Below are positions 6,823 through 14,471 of a stretch of 16,817 bases of DNA, piece by piece. The notes beneath the pieces were generated by a model. That model was not told the origin of the DNA. It was given only the letters and a program-made list of their open reading frames with translations, and ran no database searches. The position numbers and the translations under genes were made by a program. Position 1 is the first letter of the stretch. The number at the start of each line of letters is the position of its first letter. The stretch is from positions 1-16,817 of the forward strand of contig CAZTIH010000047.1 in NCBI GenBank assembly GCA_964613675.1, in the 5' to 3' direction. This DNA is from DAIUCA01 sp964613675. GTDB taxonomy: Bacteria; Pseudomonadota; Gammaproteobacteria; Competibacterales; Competibacteraceae.

Positions 6823-7554
6823 TCACTGTGCTCCAAAGGTTGCGAATGCTTGTTTGAGATCCAAGTGGCCCTCATAAACGGCACGTCCCGTGATCGCGCC
6901 AATAACCCCTTGCGATTCAAAGGATTGGATACGGTGTAAATCTTCAAGGCTTGACACCCCGCCCGATGCAATGACGGGTAATCCCACCGTTTTAGCGAGT
7001 TCTGAAGTGGCATCCAGGTTGACCCCCGTCAACATGCCATCACGGGCAATGTCCGTAAAAATCAAGGCACTCACGCCAAAGTCACGGAATTGCACGCCCA
7101 ATTCGAGGGCGGTAATCGAGGTCGTATCGCACCACCCCGCTACCGCAACCTGTCCGTCCCGTGCATCCAACCCCACCATGATTTGGTCGGGATGGCGACG
7201 ACAAAGCCGCTCTACAAAAGCGGGTTCGCGCACCGCTTGACTCCCAATGATGGCAAAACGAACACCGACATCTAAATACGCTGCAACGGCGGCTTCGGTT
7301 CGCAATCCCCCGCCCACCTGTACCGTCAGTTGGGGTAATTCGCGGACGAGCGCACGGATCAGGTCGGCATGTTGAGGGTGTCCCTGTTTCGCGCCGTCCA
7401 AATCCACCACGTGTAAACGGGTCGCGCCCCATTCGGCGAATTGGTGGGCGGTGTCGATGGGGTGTGCGTTAAAGACGGTGAGCTCGTCAAAACGGCCTTG
7501 GCGTAAACGGACACATTGGCCGTCTTTCAAATCAATGGCGGGAATAATCAGCAT
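6823..7554 (-). CDS. hisA: HisA, ProFAR isomerase
   Basis: This 243-aa (beta/alpha)8 barrel isomerises ProFAR to PRFAR, the fourth step of histidine synthesis, and is homologous to HisF. The general base and acid are in MLIIPAIDLKDGQCVRL and FTDIARDGMLTGVN. Phosphate loops are TVQVGGGLRT and LPVIASGGVSS. Its start overlaps the hisH stop by 7 nt, suggesting coupling. The length is typical. Confidence 0.97.
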   Translation of the reverse strand: MLIIPAIDLKDGQCVRLRQGRFDELTVFNAHPIDTAHQFAEWGATRLHVVDLDGAKQGHPQHADLIRALVRELPQLTVQVGGGLRTEAAVAAYLDVGVRFAIIGSQAVREPAFVERLCRRHPDQIMVGLDARDGQVAVAGWCDTTSITALELGVQFRDFGVSALIFTDIARDGMLTGVNLDATSELAKTVGLPVIASGGVSSLEDLHRIQSFESQGVIGAITGRAVYEGHLDLKQAFATFGAQ

Positions 7555-8189
7555 ACAGGGTGCCAGTCAGCAAAATTAGCCAGTAATTGCAGTCCCATTT
7601 GGGCACTTTTTTCCGGATGGAACTGCACGGCAAACAGGTTTTCGTGGGCCAACGCCACCGCAAACGAGAGTCCATAATCGCAGCTGCCAGCGATGAGATG
7701 GCGGTCGGTGGGATCGAGATAATAGCTGTGAACGAAATAAAAGCGGCTTCGATTGGGGATGTGGCGCCACAGCGGATGGGGTTGTGTTTGAAACACTTCA
7801 TTCCAGCCCATGTGGGGGATTTTTAACCGTTGATGGTTCTCGTCGCGTAGATCTTCGGGGAAACGCCGAACGTGTCCCGAAAGGATATTCAGGGCCGTCG
7901 TCCCGCCGTTCTCTTCGCTGAAGGACAACAGCGCTTGAGGGCCTAAGCACAGTCCCAAAAAAGGTTTATTTCGGGCGGCGTAAACCACTTCGTCGATCAG
8001 CTCAAGACGCGCCAGCTCTCGCATACAACCGCCAATCGCCCCTTGACCGGGGAGGATGACGCGTTCGGCGCTTCGGAGATCGGCGCTGTTCTGGGTGATG
8101 CGAATCGTTTGGTGGGGCGCAACCCGTTCGAGTGCCTTCGCCACTGAACGTAAGTTCCCCATGCCGTAATCGACAATCGCAATGGTCAT
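7548..8189 (-). CDS. hisH: HisH, glutamine amidotransferase subunit of IGP synthase
   Basis: This 213-aa class I glutaminase supplies ammonia to HisF. The nucleophile elbow is PFLGLCLGPQALL with the catalytic Cys, and the His/Glu of the triad are in AVQFHPEKSAQMG. The N terminus MTIAIVDYGMGNLRSVAKAL is canonical, so the start is the ATG at 8189, with AGAGG 6 nt upstream. The frame stays open to 8324, but that extension is not family-like. A damaged second copy of the first codons lies just upstream. Confidence 0.96.
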   Translation of the reverse strand: MTIAIVDYGMGNLRSVAKALERVAPHQTIRITQNSADLRSAERVILPGQGAIGGCMRELARLELIDEVVYAARNKPFLGLCLGPQALLSFSEENGGTTALNILSGHVRRFPEDLRDENHQRLKIPHMGWNEVFQTQPHPLWRHIPNRSRFYFVHSYYLDPTDRHLIAGSCDYGLSFAVALAHENLFAVQFHPEKSAQMGLQLLANFADWHPVC

Positions 8190-8229
8190 GGTTGGCCTCT
8201 GTCGTTCTCGACAATCGCAATGGTTGGCC
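8170..8229. repeat. direct repeat duplicating the hisH start region
   Basis: tcgacaatcgcaatggt occurs at 8170-8186, inside the hisH 5' end, and again at 8208-8224, upstream of the start. The flanking ggttggcc is shared too (8190-8197 and 8222-8229). On the coding strand the upstream copy lacks the start ATGACC context, so it appears to be a decayed duplicate of the translation start, offset by 38 bp. Confidence 0.8.
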
Positions 8230-8247
8230 CGTCGCGAAGGAATGAAT

Positions 8248-8838
8248 TCACAATTGCCCCTTGGTGGAGGGAACGCCCTTCTGACGAGGATCGCGTTCTG
8301 TCGCCATGCGCAGCGCTCGGCCAAAGGCTTTGAATAGCGTTTCGGCGATGTGATGGGAATTTTCGCCCTTGAGATTATCCATGTGAACGGTGCACTGGGC
8401 GTGGTTCACGAAACCTTGGAAAAATTCGCGGATGAGATCGACCTCAAAATGGCCAATCAACGCCCGTGGATATTTCACGGTGTAAAACAGCCCGGGTCGC
8501 CCCGATAAGTCGATGACGACCCGTGAAAGTGCCTCGTCGAGAGGGACATAGGCGTGACCGTAGCGTCGCAAATCTGCTTTATCGCCGAGGGCCTGATGGA
8601 CCGCCTGCCCCAAGGTGATCCCCACATCCTCGACCGTGTGATGGGCGTCGATGTGCAGATCGCCCGTCGCCTGAATATCGAGGTCGATGAGGCCGTGACG
8701 ACCGATTTGGTCGAGCATGTGATCAAAGAAACCAATGCCCGTTTGAAGCTGGGTTTTGCCGCTGCCATCCAGGTTAATCGCAAGCCGAATTTGCGTTTCG
8801 AGGGTATGGCGTTGGTGTTCGACGGAGCGTGTATTCAT
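8248..8838 (-). CDS. hisB: HisB, imidazoleglycerol-phosphate dehydratase
   Basis: This enzyme (196 aa from the chosen start) dehydrates imidazole glycerol phosphate, the sixth step of histidine synthesis. It is the monofunctional type, with no HisN-like phosphatase domain. Two Mn-binding His motifs are present: DLHIDAHHTVEDVG and GENSHHIAETLFKAFGRALR. RYGHAYVPLDEALSR and EFFQGFVNHA are further family blocks. An in-frame ATG at 8889 would add 17 residues. I prefer 8838 because the family has about 11 residues before TLETQ and because a perfect TATAAT overlaps the 8889 codon. No good Shine-Dalgarno is seen at either start. It is the first visible gene of the his-tat operon; hisG, hisD and hisC are absent here. 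Confidence 0.94.
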   Translation of the reverse strand: MNTRSVEHQRHTLETQIRLAINLDGSGKTQLQTGIGFFDHMLDQIGRHGLIDLDIQATGDLHIDAHHTVEDVGITLGQAVHQALGDKADLRRYGHAYVPLDEALSRVVIDLSGRPGLFYTVKYPRALIGHFEVDLIREFFQGFVNHAQCTVHMDNLKGENSHHIAETLFKAFGRALRMATERDPRQKGVPSTKGQL

Positions 8839-8887
8839 AGAAAAAGCGCGGAAATTGGCCGTGTTGTCATTGAGATTGGGGTTTTGC

Positions 8888-8893
8888 ATTATA
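8888..8893 (-). promoter_or_regulatory. candidate -10 box for the his-tat operon
   Basis: The minus strand reads TATAAT, a perfect sigma-70 -10 hexamer, about 43 nt upstream of the hisB start after allowing for the transcription start. No good -35 lies 16-18 nt upstream, so an activator or a different arrangement may be needed. Confidence 0.4.
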
Positions 8894-8950
8894 GGAACCG
8901 CACAGAAGTTTCGCCTTTATTAAAGACATAAAAACATCATGGGAGTCGTC

Positions 8951-9715
8951 ATGGCGAGCCGTCAAAATGTCGTGGATTTCAGTACCAAAGTGGCCTGTAA
9001 CAACTGTTCGTTACAGCAATTGTGTTTACCGCTAGGCGTGAATCGTCAAGATCTACAACAACTTGACGACATCATCAAACGGCGACGCCCTGTCCCTCGG
9101 GGCCAGCACGTTTTCATGACGGGAGACCGTTTTGGTTCGTTATTTGCCATTCGTTCGGGCTCGATCAAAACCTATCTCATGACCGAAGGAGGCAGCGAGC
9201 AAATTACGGGGTTTTATTTGCCAGGCGAGCTGGTGGGCCTAGATGCGATTGGGGGCGGGATTCATCCCTGTAGCGCACGGGCGTTGGAAACCAGCGGATT
9301 ATGTGAAATTCCCTTTGATTTATTAGAAACCGTGGTGGACAAGGTGCCGGGGCTGGCGCGACAGCTCATGCGGATTATGAGTCGGGAAATTCAATCGGAT
9401 GAACACTTATTGGCCCTGTTGGGGAAGCGTTCAGCCGAGGAGCGTTTGGCCTCTTTCTTACTGAATTTATCGGCGCGTTTTCAGGAGCGGGGGTTCTCCC
9501 ATCAAGAGTTTGTGTTGAGCATGTCGCGAATTGACATTGGCAACTATCTAGGGCTGGCCGTTGAAACCATTAGCCGTTTGTTTACGCGCTTTCAAAGTCA
9601 GGGCTTCGTTTCAGTGGATCACAAGCGCATTCAACTTTTGGATGTGGTGGCGCTGAAACAGCTATCGGGGGGATGGCCACAAGACCCGCCCGCCGAATTA
9701 ACCGCCCATCGTTAA
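8951..9715 (+). CDS. fnr: FNR, oxygen-sensing Crp/Fnr-family regulator
   Basis: This 254-aa regulator has all four [4Fe-4S] ligands of FNR: C16, C19 and C25 in ACNNCSLQQLC and C118 in SGLCEIPF. A cNMP-like beta-roll follows (GSLFAIRSGSIKTYL, GFYLPGELVGLDAI), then the dimer helix (QSDEHLLALLGKRSAEERLA) and a C-terminal HTH with MSRIDIGNYLGLAVETISRL. The recognition helix E205-x2-S208-R209 matches that of E. coli FNR, so the expected site is TTGAT-N4-ATCAA. With the cluster intact it works under low oxygen. GGGAG 5 nt upstream supports ATG 8951 over the ATG at 8939. It is divergent from hisB and convergent with the next gene (23-bp gap). FNR fits a facultative or microaerobic, nitrogen-fixing cell. 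Confidence 0.95.
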   Translation: MASRQNVVDFSTKVACNNCSLQQLCLPLGVNRQDLQQLDDIIKRRRPVPRGQHVFMTGDRFGSLFAIRSGSIKTYLMTEGGSEQITGFYLPGELVGLDAIGGGIHPCSARALETSGLCEIPFDLLETVVDKVPGLARQLMRIMSREIQSDEHLLALLGKRSAEERLASFLLNLSARFQERGFSHQEFVLSMSRIDIGNYLGLAVETISRLFTRFQSQGFVSVDHKRIQLLDVVALKQLSGGWPQDPPAELTAHR

Positions 9716-9738
9716 CTTACTCTGCCCACCTCGACGCC

Positions 9739-10359
9739 TCAGCCACAACGAAGCGAATAGATCTGTCCGTTGCGGTTGACGAGGGCATTGCAGGGTTGAG
9801 CTGTTCGCCGTTCCGCAAAGGGCGCACACCACTCGGGCGTTAACCACACGCCGTTTAACTGGCAGCGGTCTCTCTGAAATTGTAATCTTCCCGTAATTTG
9901 GCGTAACCCAGCGGGCTGCGTGACGACCTGTTCCCGTGGTGGCCGATCTTGTGTCGTCGGAGGGTTTGACGGTGTCGAGTGCGATTGATGGGGCAACGCC
10001 CACGAAATTGCGGCACTAGGTGTTTGGGTTGATGCGTGATTGACGGGGGCTTGACGGCGCAGGGCTAATAGAACCTCTCCCAAACTCACCGTCGAAGGGA
10101 GATTTTGTTGGCGCTGAAATTGACCGATGGCACGGCGCGTCTGGGGATCCAACGCCCCTGTTAATGGCCCAACACCGTACCCCAAGCGATTTAAGTGGTA
10201 CTGAATTTCGCGCAACATCGCTTGGGCGGCTTCGTCGAGGGGGGCCTGTGCCAGTAGAAGAGCGGGGTGCGGCGCGGTTTCCCTAAAAACTGCGTCTTGT
10301 GCCGAAAGTGGCGTGAGAAGGGTCGCAAATAAAACACCCAAAGCATATCGGTAACGCAT
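9739..10359 (-). CDS. secreted peptidoglycan-binding-domain protein with four-Cys tail
   Basis: This 206-aa protein starts with a signal peptide (MRYRYALGVLFATLLTPLSA, likely cut before QDA). Residues about 44-100 form a PG_binding_1-like three-helix domain (IQYHLNRLGYGVGPLTGALD, then RRAIGQFQRQQNLP), which usually holds proteins on the cell wall. A Pro/Thr/Gln-rich linker (about 105-150) leads to a compact tail with four cysteines (C166, C178, C190, C205) and RNGQIYSLRCG at the end, which could form two disulfides. I do not recognise the tail domain. The start has AGAGG 9 nt upstream. The gene ends close to fnr and is divergent from apt, so it is probably monocistronic. Periplasmic location is inferred; the exact function is unknown. 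Confidence 0.75.
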   Translation of the reverse strand: MRYRYALGVLFATLLTPLSAQDAVFRETAPHPALLLAQAPLDEAAQAMLREIQYHLNRLGYGVGPLTGALDPQTRRAIGQFQRQQNLPSTVSLGEVLLALRRQAPVNHASTQTPSAAISWALPHQSHSTPSNPPTTQDRPPREQVVTQPAGLRQITGRLQFQRDRCQLNGVWLTPEWCAPFAERRTAQPCNALVNRNGQIYSLRCG

Positions 10360-10437
10360 TTAGACAAACCTCTTGATGACGCAGTGCAACGCATTGTATT
10401 GAGGAGGCTTTGACGCTTTCTAGGCACTTAATTTTCG

Positions 10438-10956
10438 ATGGATTTACAATCTTATCTGCGAACTGTGGCGGACTATCCAAAGCCGGGCATTTTGTTTTAC
10501 GACATCACGCCCCTGTTGTTGGAACCGCAAGCCTTTCATTACATCACACGACAGTTTGTACAACGTTACGAAAATCAAGGCGTTACGAAGATCATTGCGT
10601 TGGATGCGCGGGGATTTATCTTCGGGGCACCTTTGGCGTTGGGTTTGAACGCAGGGTTTGTTCCCGTTCGCAAACCGCAAAAATTGCCGGCGGCCACGTG
10701 GCGGGAAAGCTACGAACTGGAATATGGAACGGCGGCGTTAGAACTTCATTGTGATGCGTTGCAACCTCACGATCGCGTGGTAATTATCGACGATCTTTTG
10801 GCCACCGGCGGAACCGCATCAGCCGCCACCCGATTAGTCGCGCGGGCGCAGGCACAAATCGTTGAAATCGCTTGTGTTATCGAATTAGTTGGGTTGAAAG
10901 GGCGTGAGCGATTGGCCCCGCATTCGGTATTTAGCCTCCTACCGCTTGCGGCGTAA
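10438..10956 (+). CDS. apt: Apt, adenine phosphoribosyltransferase
   Basis: This 172-aa cytosolic purine-salvage enzyme makes AMP from adenine and PRPP. The PRPP-binding motif VVIIDDLLATGGTA is at residues 114-127. Other family blocks are YPKPGILFYDITPLL near the N terminus, ALDARGFIFGAPLA and PVRKPQKLPAAT (the flexible loop with SYELEYG). The length is normal. The Shine-Dalgarno is weak (TAGG about 15 nt upstream). It is divergent from the preceding gene with a 78-bp gap in which I see no strong promoter. Confidence 0.96.
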   Translation: MDLQSYLRTVADYPKPGILFYDITPLLLEPQAFHYITRQFVQRYENQGVTKIIALDARGFIFGAPLALGLNAGFVPVRKPQKLPAATWRESYELEYGTAALELHCDALQPHDRVVIIDDLLATGGTASAATRLVARAQAQIVEIACVIELVGLKGRERLAPHSVFSLLPLAA

Positions 10957-11015
10957 ATTTTGGTGAAAAAACCACAACTTGTTGTCATTTTGATTCAATT
11001 TTTCTACGCTGCATT

Positions 11016-11030
11016 GCATCACAACGATGC
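11016..11030. repeat. small inverted repeat upstream of the HTH-PBP regulator
   Basis: GCATC-ACAAC-GATGC, a 5-bp perfect inverted repeat with a 5-nt loop, lies 43 bp before the regulator start. It could be an operator for autoregulation, but repeats of this size occur by chance. Confidence 0.25.
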
Positions 11031-11072
11031 GCATGTTGCCCGTTGTGCGCGGAGCTACTACTGGTGGATCAA

Positions 11073-11945
11073 ATGATGACAACCCGTGAGGTTGCAGATT
11101 ATCTGCGCCTCAAAGAACGTAAAATTTACGATCTCGTCGCGGCCAAAGCGATTCCCTGCACCCGTGTGACGGGAAAATGGCTGTTTCCTAAGTCACTGAT
11201 CGACTTATGGATTTTGGACAATACCGACTGCCCAAACAATGCCCGTAAACACCTTGAACCGCCGCTCGTTCTCGCGGGCAGTCACGACCCGCTATTAGAG
11301 TGGGCCGTTCGCGAATCTGGCTGTGACTTGGCGATGTTATTTAATGGCAGTCTCGATGGGTTACACCGCTTGGCTGAAGGGCGGGCGATGGTCTGTGGGC
11401 TGCATTTGCGTCACCACGATGGCCGTTACAATGTGCCCTACGTACAGGCGTTAAGCGGCTTTTCGGGGGTAGCGGTGGAGTGGGCTAAGCGTCAACAGGG
11501 ATTAATTGTGGCTGCCAACAATCCAAAAGCGATTCAATCGTTGGACGATTTATTGCGCCCCGAAATTCGCGTGGTGTTACGCCAGCCCGAAGCGGGAAGC
11601 TATTTACTATTGACGCATTTGTTGAGTGAAAAAGGGATTGAAATCAATCAACTTAACTGCATTTCGTTGACAGCGAGAGATCAGTTAGAAGTGGCAATGA
11701 TGGTTGCGAGTCATAAGGCGGATGTCGGATTAGGGGTGGCGGCGGCAACCCACCACTTACCTCTGTCATTTATTGAATTACACAACGAGCGCTATGATTT
11801 AGTGGTGTCTCGTCGGGAGTATTTTGAGCCGCCCTTCCAAAAATTACTGGCCTTCACCCGCAGCGAAGTCTTTTTGGAACGCGCTCATGAGTTACCGGGT
11901 TACAATTTCCGTGAAATGGGGAAAATTCATTACAACGCCCGCTGA
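11073..11945 (+). CDS. excisionase-type HTH regulator with periplasmic-binding-like domain
   Basis: This 290-aa protein has an N-terminal MerR/excisionase-type HTH (MMTTREVADYLRLKERKIYD followed by LVAAKAIPCTRVTGKWLFPK, residues about 2-42). A C-terminal domain of about 210 residues like the type 2 periplasmic-binding fold of one-component regulators (PBP_like family) follows, with LAGSHDPLLEWAVRESGCDL, LHLRHHDGRYNVPYVQ, VLRQPEAGSYLLL and ADVGLGVAAATHHLPLSFIE. Related proteins sense small molecules, and some sit near molybdate or tungstate transport genes; none are visible here, so the ligand is open. There is no membrane segment, so it is cytoplasmic. Several in-frame starts exist (TTG 11043, GTG 11064, ATG 11073, ATG 11076). 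I chose 11073 because the HTH begins right after it, though GGAG is better spaced for 11064. Confidence 0.82.
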   Translation: MMTTREVADYLRLKERKIYDLVAAKAIPCTRVTGKWLFPKSLIDLWILDNTDCPNNARKHLEPPLVLAGSHDPLLEWAVRESGCDLAMLFNGSLDGLHRLAEGRAMVCGLHLRHHDGRYNVPYVQALSGFSGVAVEWAKRQQGLIVAANNPKAIQSLDDLLRPEIRVVLRQPEAGSYLLLTHLLSEKGIEINQLNCISLTARDQLEVAMMVASHKADVGLGVAAATHHLPLSFIELHNERYDLVVSRREYFEPPFQKLLAFTRSEVFLERAHELPGYNFREMGKIHYNAR

Positions 11946-12014
11946 GATCTCATCCATGGGAACTGCCTGTAAAACGCAGCGTCGTTCCCGTTTCACCTAA
12001 GCAAATAGGCAAAA

Positions 12015-12037
12015 GCCCCGTCGAGCGGGGCCTGTTT
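12015..12037. terminator. bidirectional terminator between HTH regulator and groEL
   Basis: The stem GCCCCG/CGGGGC (12015-12020 and 12026-12031) with a 5-nt loop is followed on the plus strand by CTGTTTT and on the minus strand by a T4 tract (GGGGCTTTTG). It can serve the regulator (plus) and groESL (minus), which converge here. Confidence 0.75.
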
Positions 12038-12071
12038 TAAGGTGTAAGCGATTAAAAACTGGGAAATGCGG

Positions 12072-13736
12072 CTACATGTCCATATCCATGCCGCCCATAC
12101 CACCCATACCACCCATGCCGCCCATACCACCCATACCGCCGGGCATTTTGTCCTCTTTCTTGGGCAATTCGGCGACCATCGCTTCGGTCGTCAGCAATAA
12201 TCCTGCAACCGATGCCGCATTTTGTAAGGCCGAGCGCGTGACTTTCGTCGGGTCCAAAATCCCCATCTCGATCATATCGCCGTATTCACCGGTCGCGGCG
12301 TTGTAGCCAAAGTTGCCCGTGCCTTCTACCACTTTGTTCAACACCACCGAGGGTTCATCACCCGCATTCGCAGTGATTTGACGTAAGGGCTCTTCCATCG
12401 CACGACGCAGAATGCTGATCCCAAAGTTTTGGTCTTCGTTGATGCCTTTGAGGTCTTTCAACGCCTGCCGCGCCCGCAGCAACGCCACGCCGCCCCCGGG
12501 AACGACGCCTTCTTCCACCGCCGCCCGCGTAGCATGGAGCGCATCTTCCACCCGCGCCTTTTTCTCTTTCATTTCGACTTCTGTGGCCGCACCCACTTTC
12601 ATTACGGCCACACCGCCCGCCAATTTCGCCACGCGCTCTTGCAATTTCTCGCGGTCGTAGTCGCTAGTGGCGTCTTCGATCTGACGACGAATCTGTTCAA
12701 TCCGCGCCTTGATGCGGCCCGCATCGCCTTTGCCATCAATCACGGTGGTGTTGTCTTTGTTGACGGTGATTTTGGCGGCTTGACCCAAATGACTCAGCGT
12801 CGCTTTTTCTAAGGTTAAGCCGATTTCTTCAGCAATCACTTGGCCATTGGTCAGAATGGCAATGTCTTCCAACATGGCTTTGCGGCGATCACCAAAGCCC
12901 GGCGCCTTGACCGCAACGGTTTTGAGAATGCCCCGAATGTTGTTGACCACGAGGGTGGCGAGCGCTTCGCCTTCCACATCTTCGGCAATGATGAGCAGGG
13001 GACGTCCCTGTTTAGCCACGCCTTCCAGGATGGGAATGAGGTCGCGGATATTGGAGATTTTTTTGTCGTAAATCAGAACAAACGGATTGTCCAGCTCTGC
13101 CGTTTGACCTTGCTGGTTGTTGATGAAGTAAGGCGACAAGTAGCCTCGGTCAAATTGCATCCCCTCGACGACATCGAGTTGATTTTCCAGACTTTTGCCT
13201 TCTTCAACGGTAATTACCCCTTCCTTACCGACTCGTTCCATGGCTTTGGCGATGATTTCACCAATATCGGCGTCCGAGTTAGCAGAAATCGTCCCGACCT
13301 GCGTAATCGCCTTGGAATCGATGCAGGGCTTTGACATCTCCTTGAGCGCTTCCACAGCAACTAACACGGCTTTGTCGATGCCACGCTTCAAGTCCATGGG
13401 ATTCATCCCCGCCGTCACGGCCTTCATGCCTTCCCGCACGATGGATTGGGCTAACACGGTCGCGGTGGTGGTGCCGTCCCCGGCGATGTCGGAGGTTTTG
13501 GACGCAACTTCCTTAACCATCTGAGCGCCCATATTCTCCATTTTATCTTCTAACTCGATTTCCTTAGCGACCGAAACGCCGTCTTTCGTGACCAGCGGGG
13601 CACCAAAGGCTTTTTCCAGGAGTACATTGCGGCCTTTTGGGCCCAAAGTGACTTTAACGGCATTCGCTAACACATTGATGCCGCGTACCATGCGCTGACG
13701 GGCGTCGTCGCTAAATCTGACTTCTTTGGCTGACAT
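12072..13736 (-). CDS. groEL: GroEL, 60-kDa chaperonin
   Basis: This 554-aa group I chaperonin forms the double-ring folding chamber with GroES. Visible landmarks are TLGPKGRNVLLEKAFGAP, the ATP-site segment DGTTTATVLAQSIVREG, the apical domain around YLSPYFINNQQGQ, and EEGVVPGGGVALLRA. It ends in a glycine/methionine tail of repeated GGM units and MDMDM, as in most bacterial GroEL; the tail is on the long side. It is 17 bp after groES, with GAGG upstream of the ATG. Expression is from the sigma-32 promoter before groES. The assignment is certain. Confidence 0.99.
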   Translation of the reverse strand: MSAKEVRFSDDARQRMVRGINVLANAVKVTLGPKGRNVLLEKAFGAPLVTKDGVSVAKEIELEDKMENMGAQMVKEVASKTSDIAGDGTTTATVLAQSIVREGMKAVTAGMNPMDLKRGIDKAVLVAVEALKEMSKPCIDSKAITQVGTISANSDADIGEIIAKAMERVGKEGVITVEEGKSLENQLDVVEGMQFDRGYLSPYFINNQQGQTAELDNPFVLIYDKKISNIRDLIPILEGVAKQGRPLLIIAEDVEGEALATLVVNNIRGILKTVAVKAPGFGDRRKAMLEDIAILTNGQVIAEEIGLTLEKATLSHLGQAAKITVNKDNTTVIDGKGDAGRIKARIEQIRRQIEDATSDYDREKLQERVAKLAGGVAVMKVGAATEVEMKEKKARVEDALHATRAAVEEGVVPGGGVALLRARQALKDLKGINEDQNFGISILRRAMEEPLRQITANAGDEPSVVLNKVVEGTGNFGYNAATGEYGDMIEMGILDPTKVTRSALQNAASVAGLLLTTEAMVAELPKKEDKMPGGMGGMGGMGGMGGMGGMDMDM

Positions 13737-13753
13737 GTAAGGAATTCCTCGGA

Positions 13754-14044
13754 TTATTGTTCAATGATGGCCATAATTTCGTCTTCACGCATGACGATGA
13801 CATTATCACCGTCAACCTTGACTTCACTTCCCGAATACTTACCAAACAGGACGCGATCGCCTGCTTTAACCGTCAAGGGGCGGACTTGACCATTTTCGAG
13901 AAGTTTGCCGTGACCGACGGCAATAACATTACCTTGGGAGGGTTTTTCTGCCGCATTACCGGGAAGGACAATGCCGCCCGCAGTGGTGGTTTCTTCTTCT
14001 AGGCGCTTAATGATGACGCGATCGTGGAGGGGGCGAATAGCCAT
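13754..14044 (-). CDS. groES: GroES, 10-kDa co-chaperonin
   Basis: This 96-aa lid protein caps the GroEL ring. It begins MAIRPLHDRVIIKRLEEET, has the mobile loop ETTTAGGIVLPGNAAEKP, then GDRVLFGKYSGSEVKVDGDN, and ends EDEIMAIIEQ. The start at 14044 is fixed by homology and by GAGG 8 nt upstream; the frame continues upstream to 14131 but that part spans the heat-shock promoter and is not translated. It is first in the groES-groEL operon. Confidence 0.98.
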   Translation of the reverse strand: MAIRPLHDRVIIKRLEEETTTAGGIVLPGNAAEKPSQGNVIAVGHGKLLENGQVRPLTVKAGDRVLFGKYSGSEVKVDGDNVIVMREDEIMAIIEQ

Positions 14045-14082
14045 TACATGTACCTCACAGGTTTGGATTGGAACGGGGCGCA

Positions 14083-14110
14083 ACATGGGTACGCCAAAAC
14101 GGTTTTCAAC
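14083..14110 (-). promoter_or_regulatory. sigma-32 heat-shock promoter of groESL
   Basis: On the minus strand GTTGAAA (14110-14104) matches the sigma-32 -35 CTTGAAA in 6 of 7 bases, and ACCCATGT (14090-14083) matches the -10 CCCCATNT in 7 of 8, with a 13-nt spacer. The expected transcript start lies about 30 nt before groES. This is the expected place and form for an RpoH promoter. Confidence 0.8.
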
Positions 14111-14129
14111 CCCAATCACGAGGTCTTTC

Positions 14130-14471
14130 ATGGAATTTTGTATTGTGCAATGTAGTTGTCCCCTCGCGCAGGCGGAGCGGTTGGCCCAAGGGCTGTTAAA
14201 TGAACGACTTGCGGCGTGTGTGCAGATTTTAGCGATGCAGTCGGTTTACCGTTGGCAGGGCAAGATCGAAAGTGAACGGGAGGGGTTATTGCAGATAAAA
14301 ACGCGCTGGGATCGGTTTGAGGCGGTGAAAACCTGGTTATTGGCGAATCACCCTTATGAAGTCCCAGAAATTTTGGGTTTGCCGATTACGACGGGTCATG
14401 GGGACTATCTGGCGTGGATAAACGCCTGTTTGGCACCCGACGAACCCGATTCAAATGATTTCACCGATTAA
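14130..14471 (+). CDS. cutA: CutA, divalent-cation tolerance protein
   Basis: This 113-aa protein belongs to the trimeric CutA1 family, linked to copper/divalent-cation tolerance; its molecular role is poorly known. Landmarks are ERLAQGLLNERLAACVQIL, the YRWQGKIESEREGLLQIKT strand pair, and HPYEVPEILGLPITTGHGDY followed by LAWINACL. The start is ATG 14130, with GAGG 6 nt upstream; the open frame from 13971 runs antisense to groES and is not part of the protein. It is divergent from groES, with an 85-bp gap that also holds the groESL promoter. Confidence 0.93.
   Translation: MEFCIVQCSCPLAQAERLAQGLLNERLAACVQILAMQSVYRWQGKIESEREGLLQIKTRWDRFEAVKTWLLANHPYEVPEILGLPITTGHGDYLAWINACLAPDEPDSNDFTD

Noticed and set aside
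8190..8324. N-terminal extension of HisH
   Set aside because: It overlaps the hisB 3' end in another frame and is not family-like; MTIAIVDYGMGN at 8189 is canonical.
12429..13334. Plus-strand open frames of 127 and 164 codons
   Set aside because: Antisense shadows of groEL with no start context and no family features.
13971..14129. N-terminal extension of CutA
   Set aside because: It runs antisense through groES and the heat-shock promoter; family length and Shine-Dalgarno fix the start at 14130.
14427..14442. NifA upstream site for cowN
   Set aside because: TGT-N10-ACG differs from TGT-N10-ACA and lies inside cutA; too weak to list as a feature.
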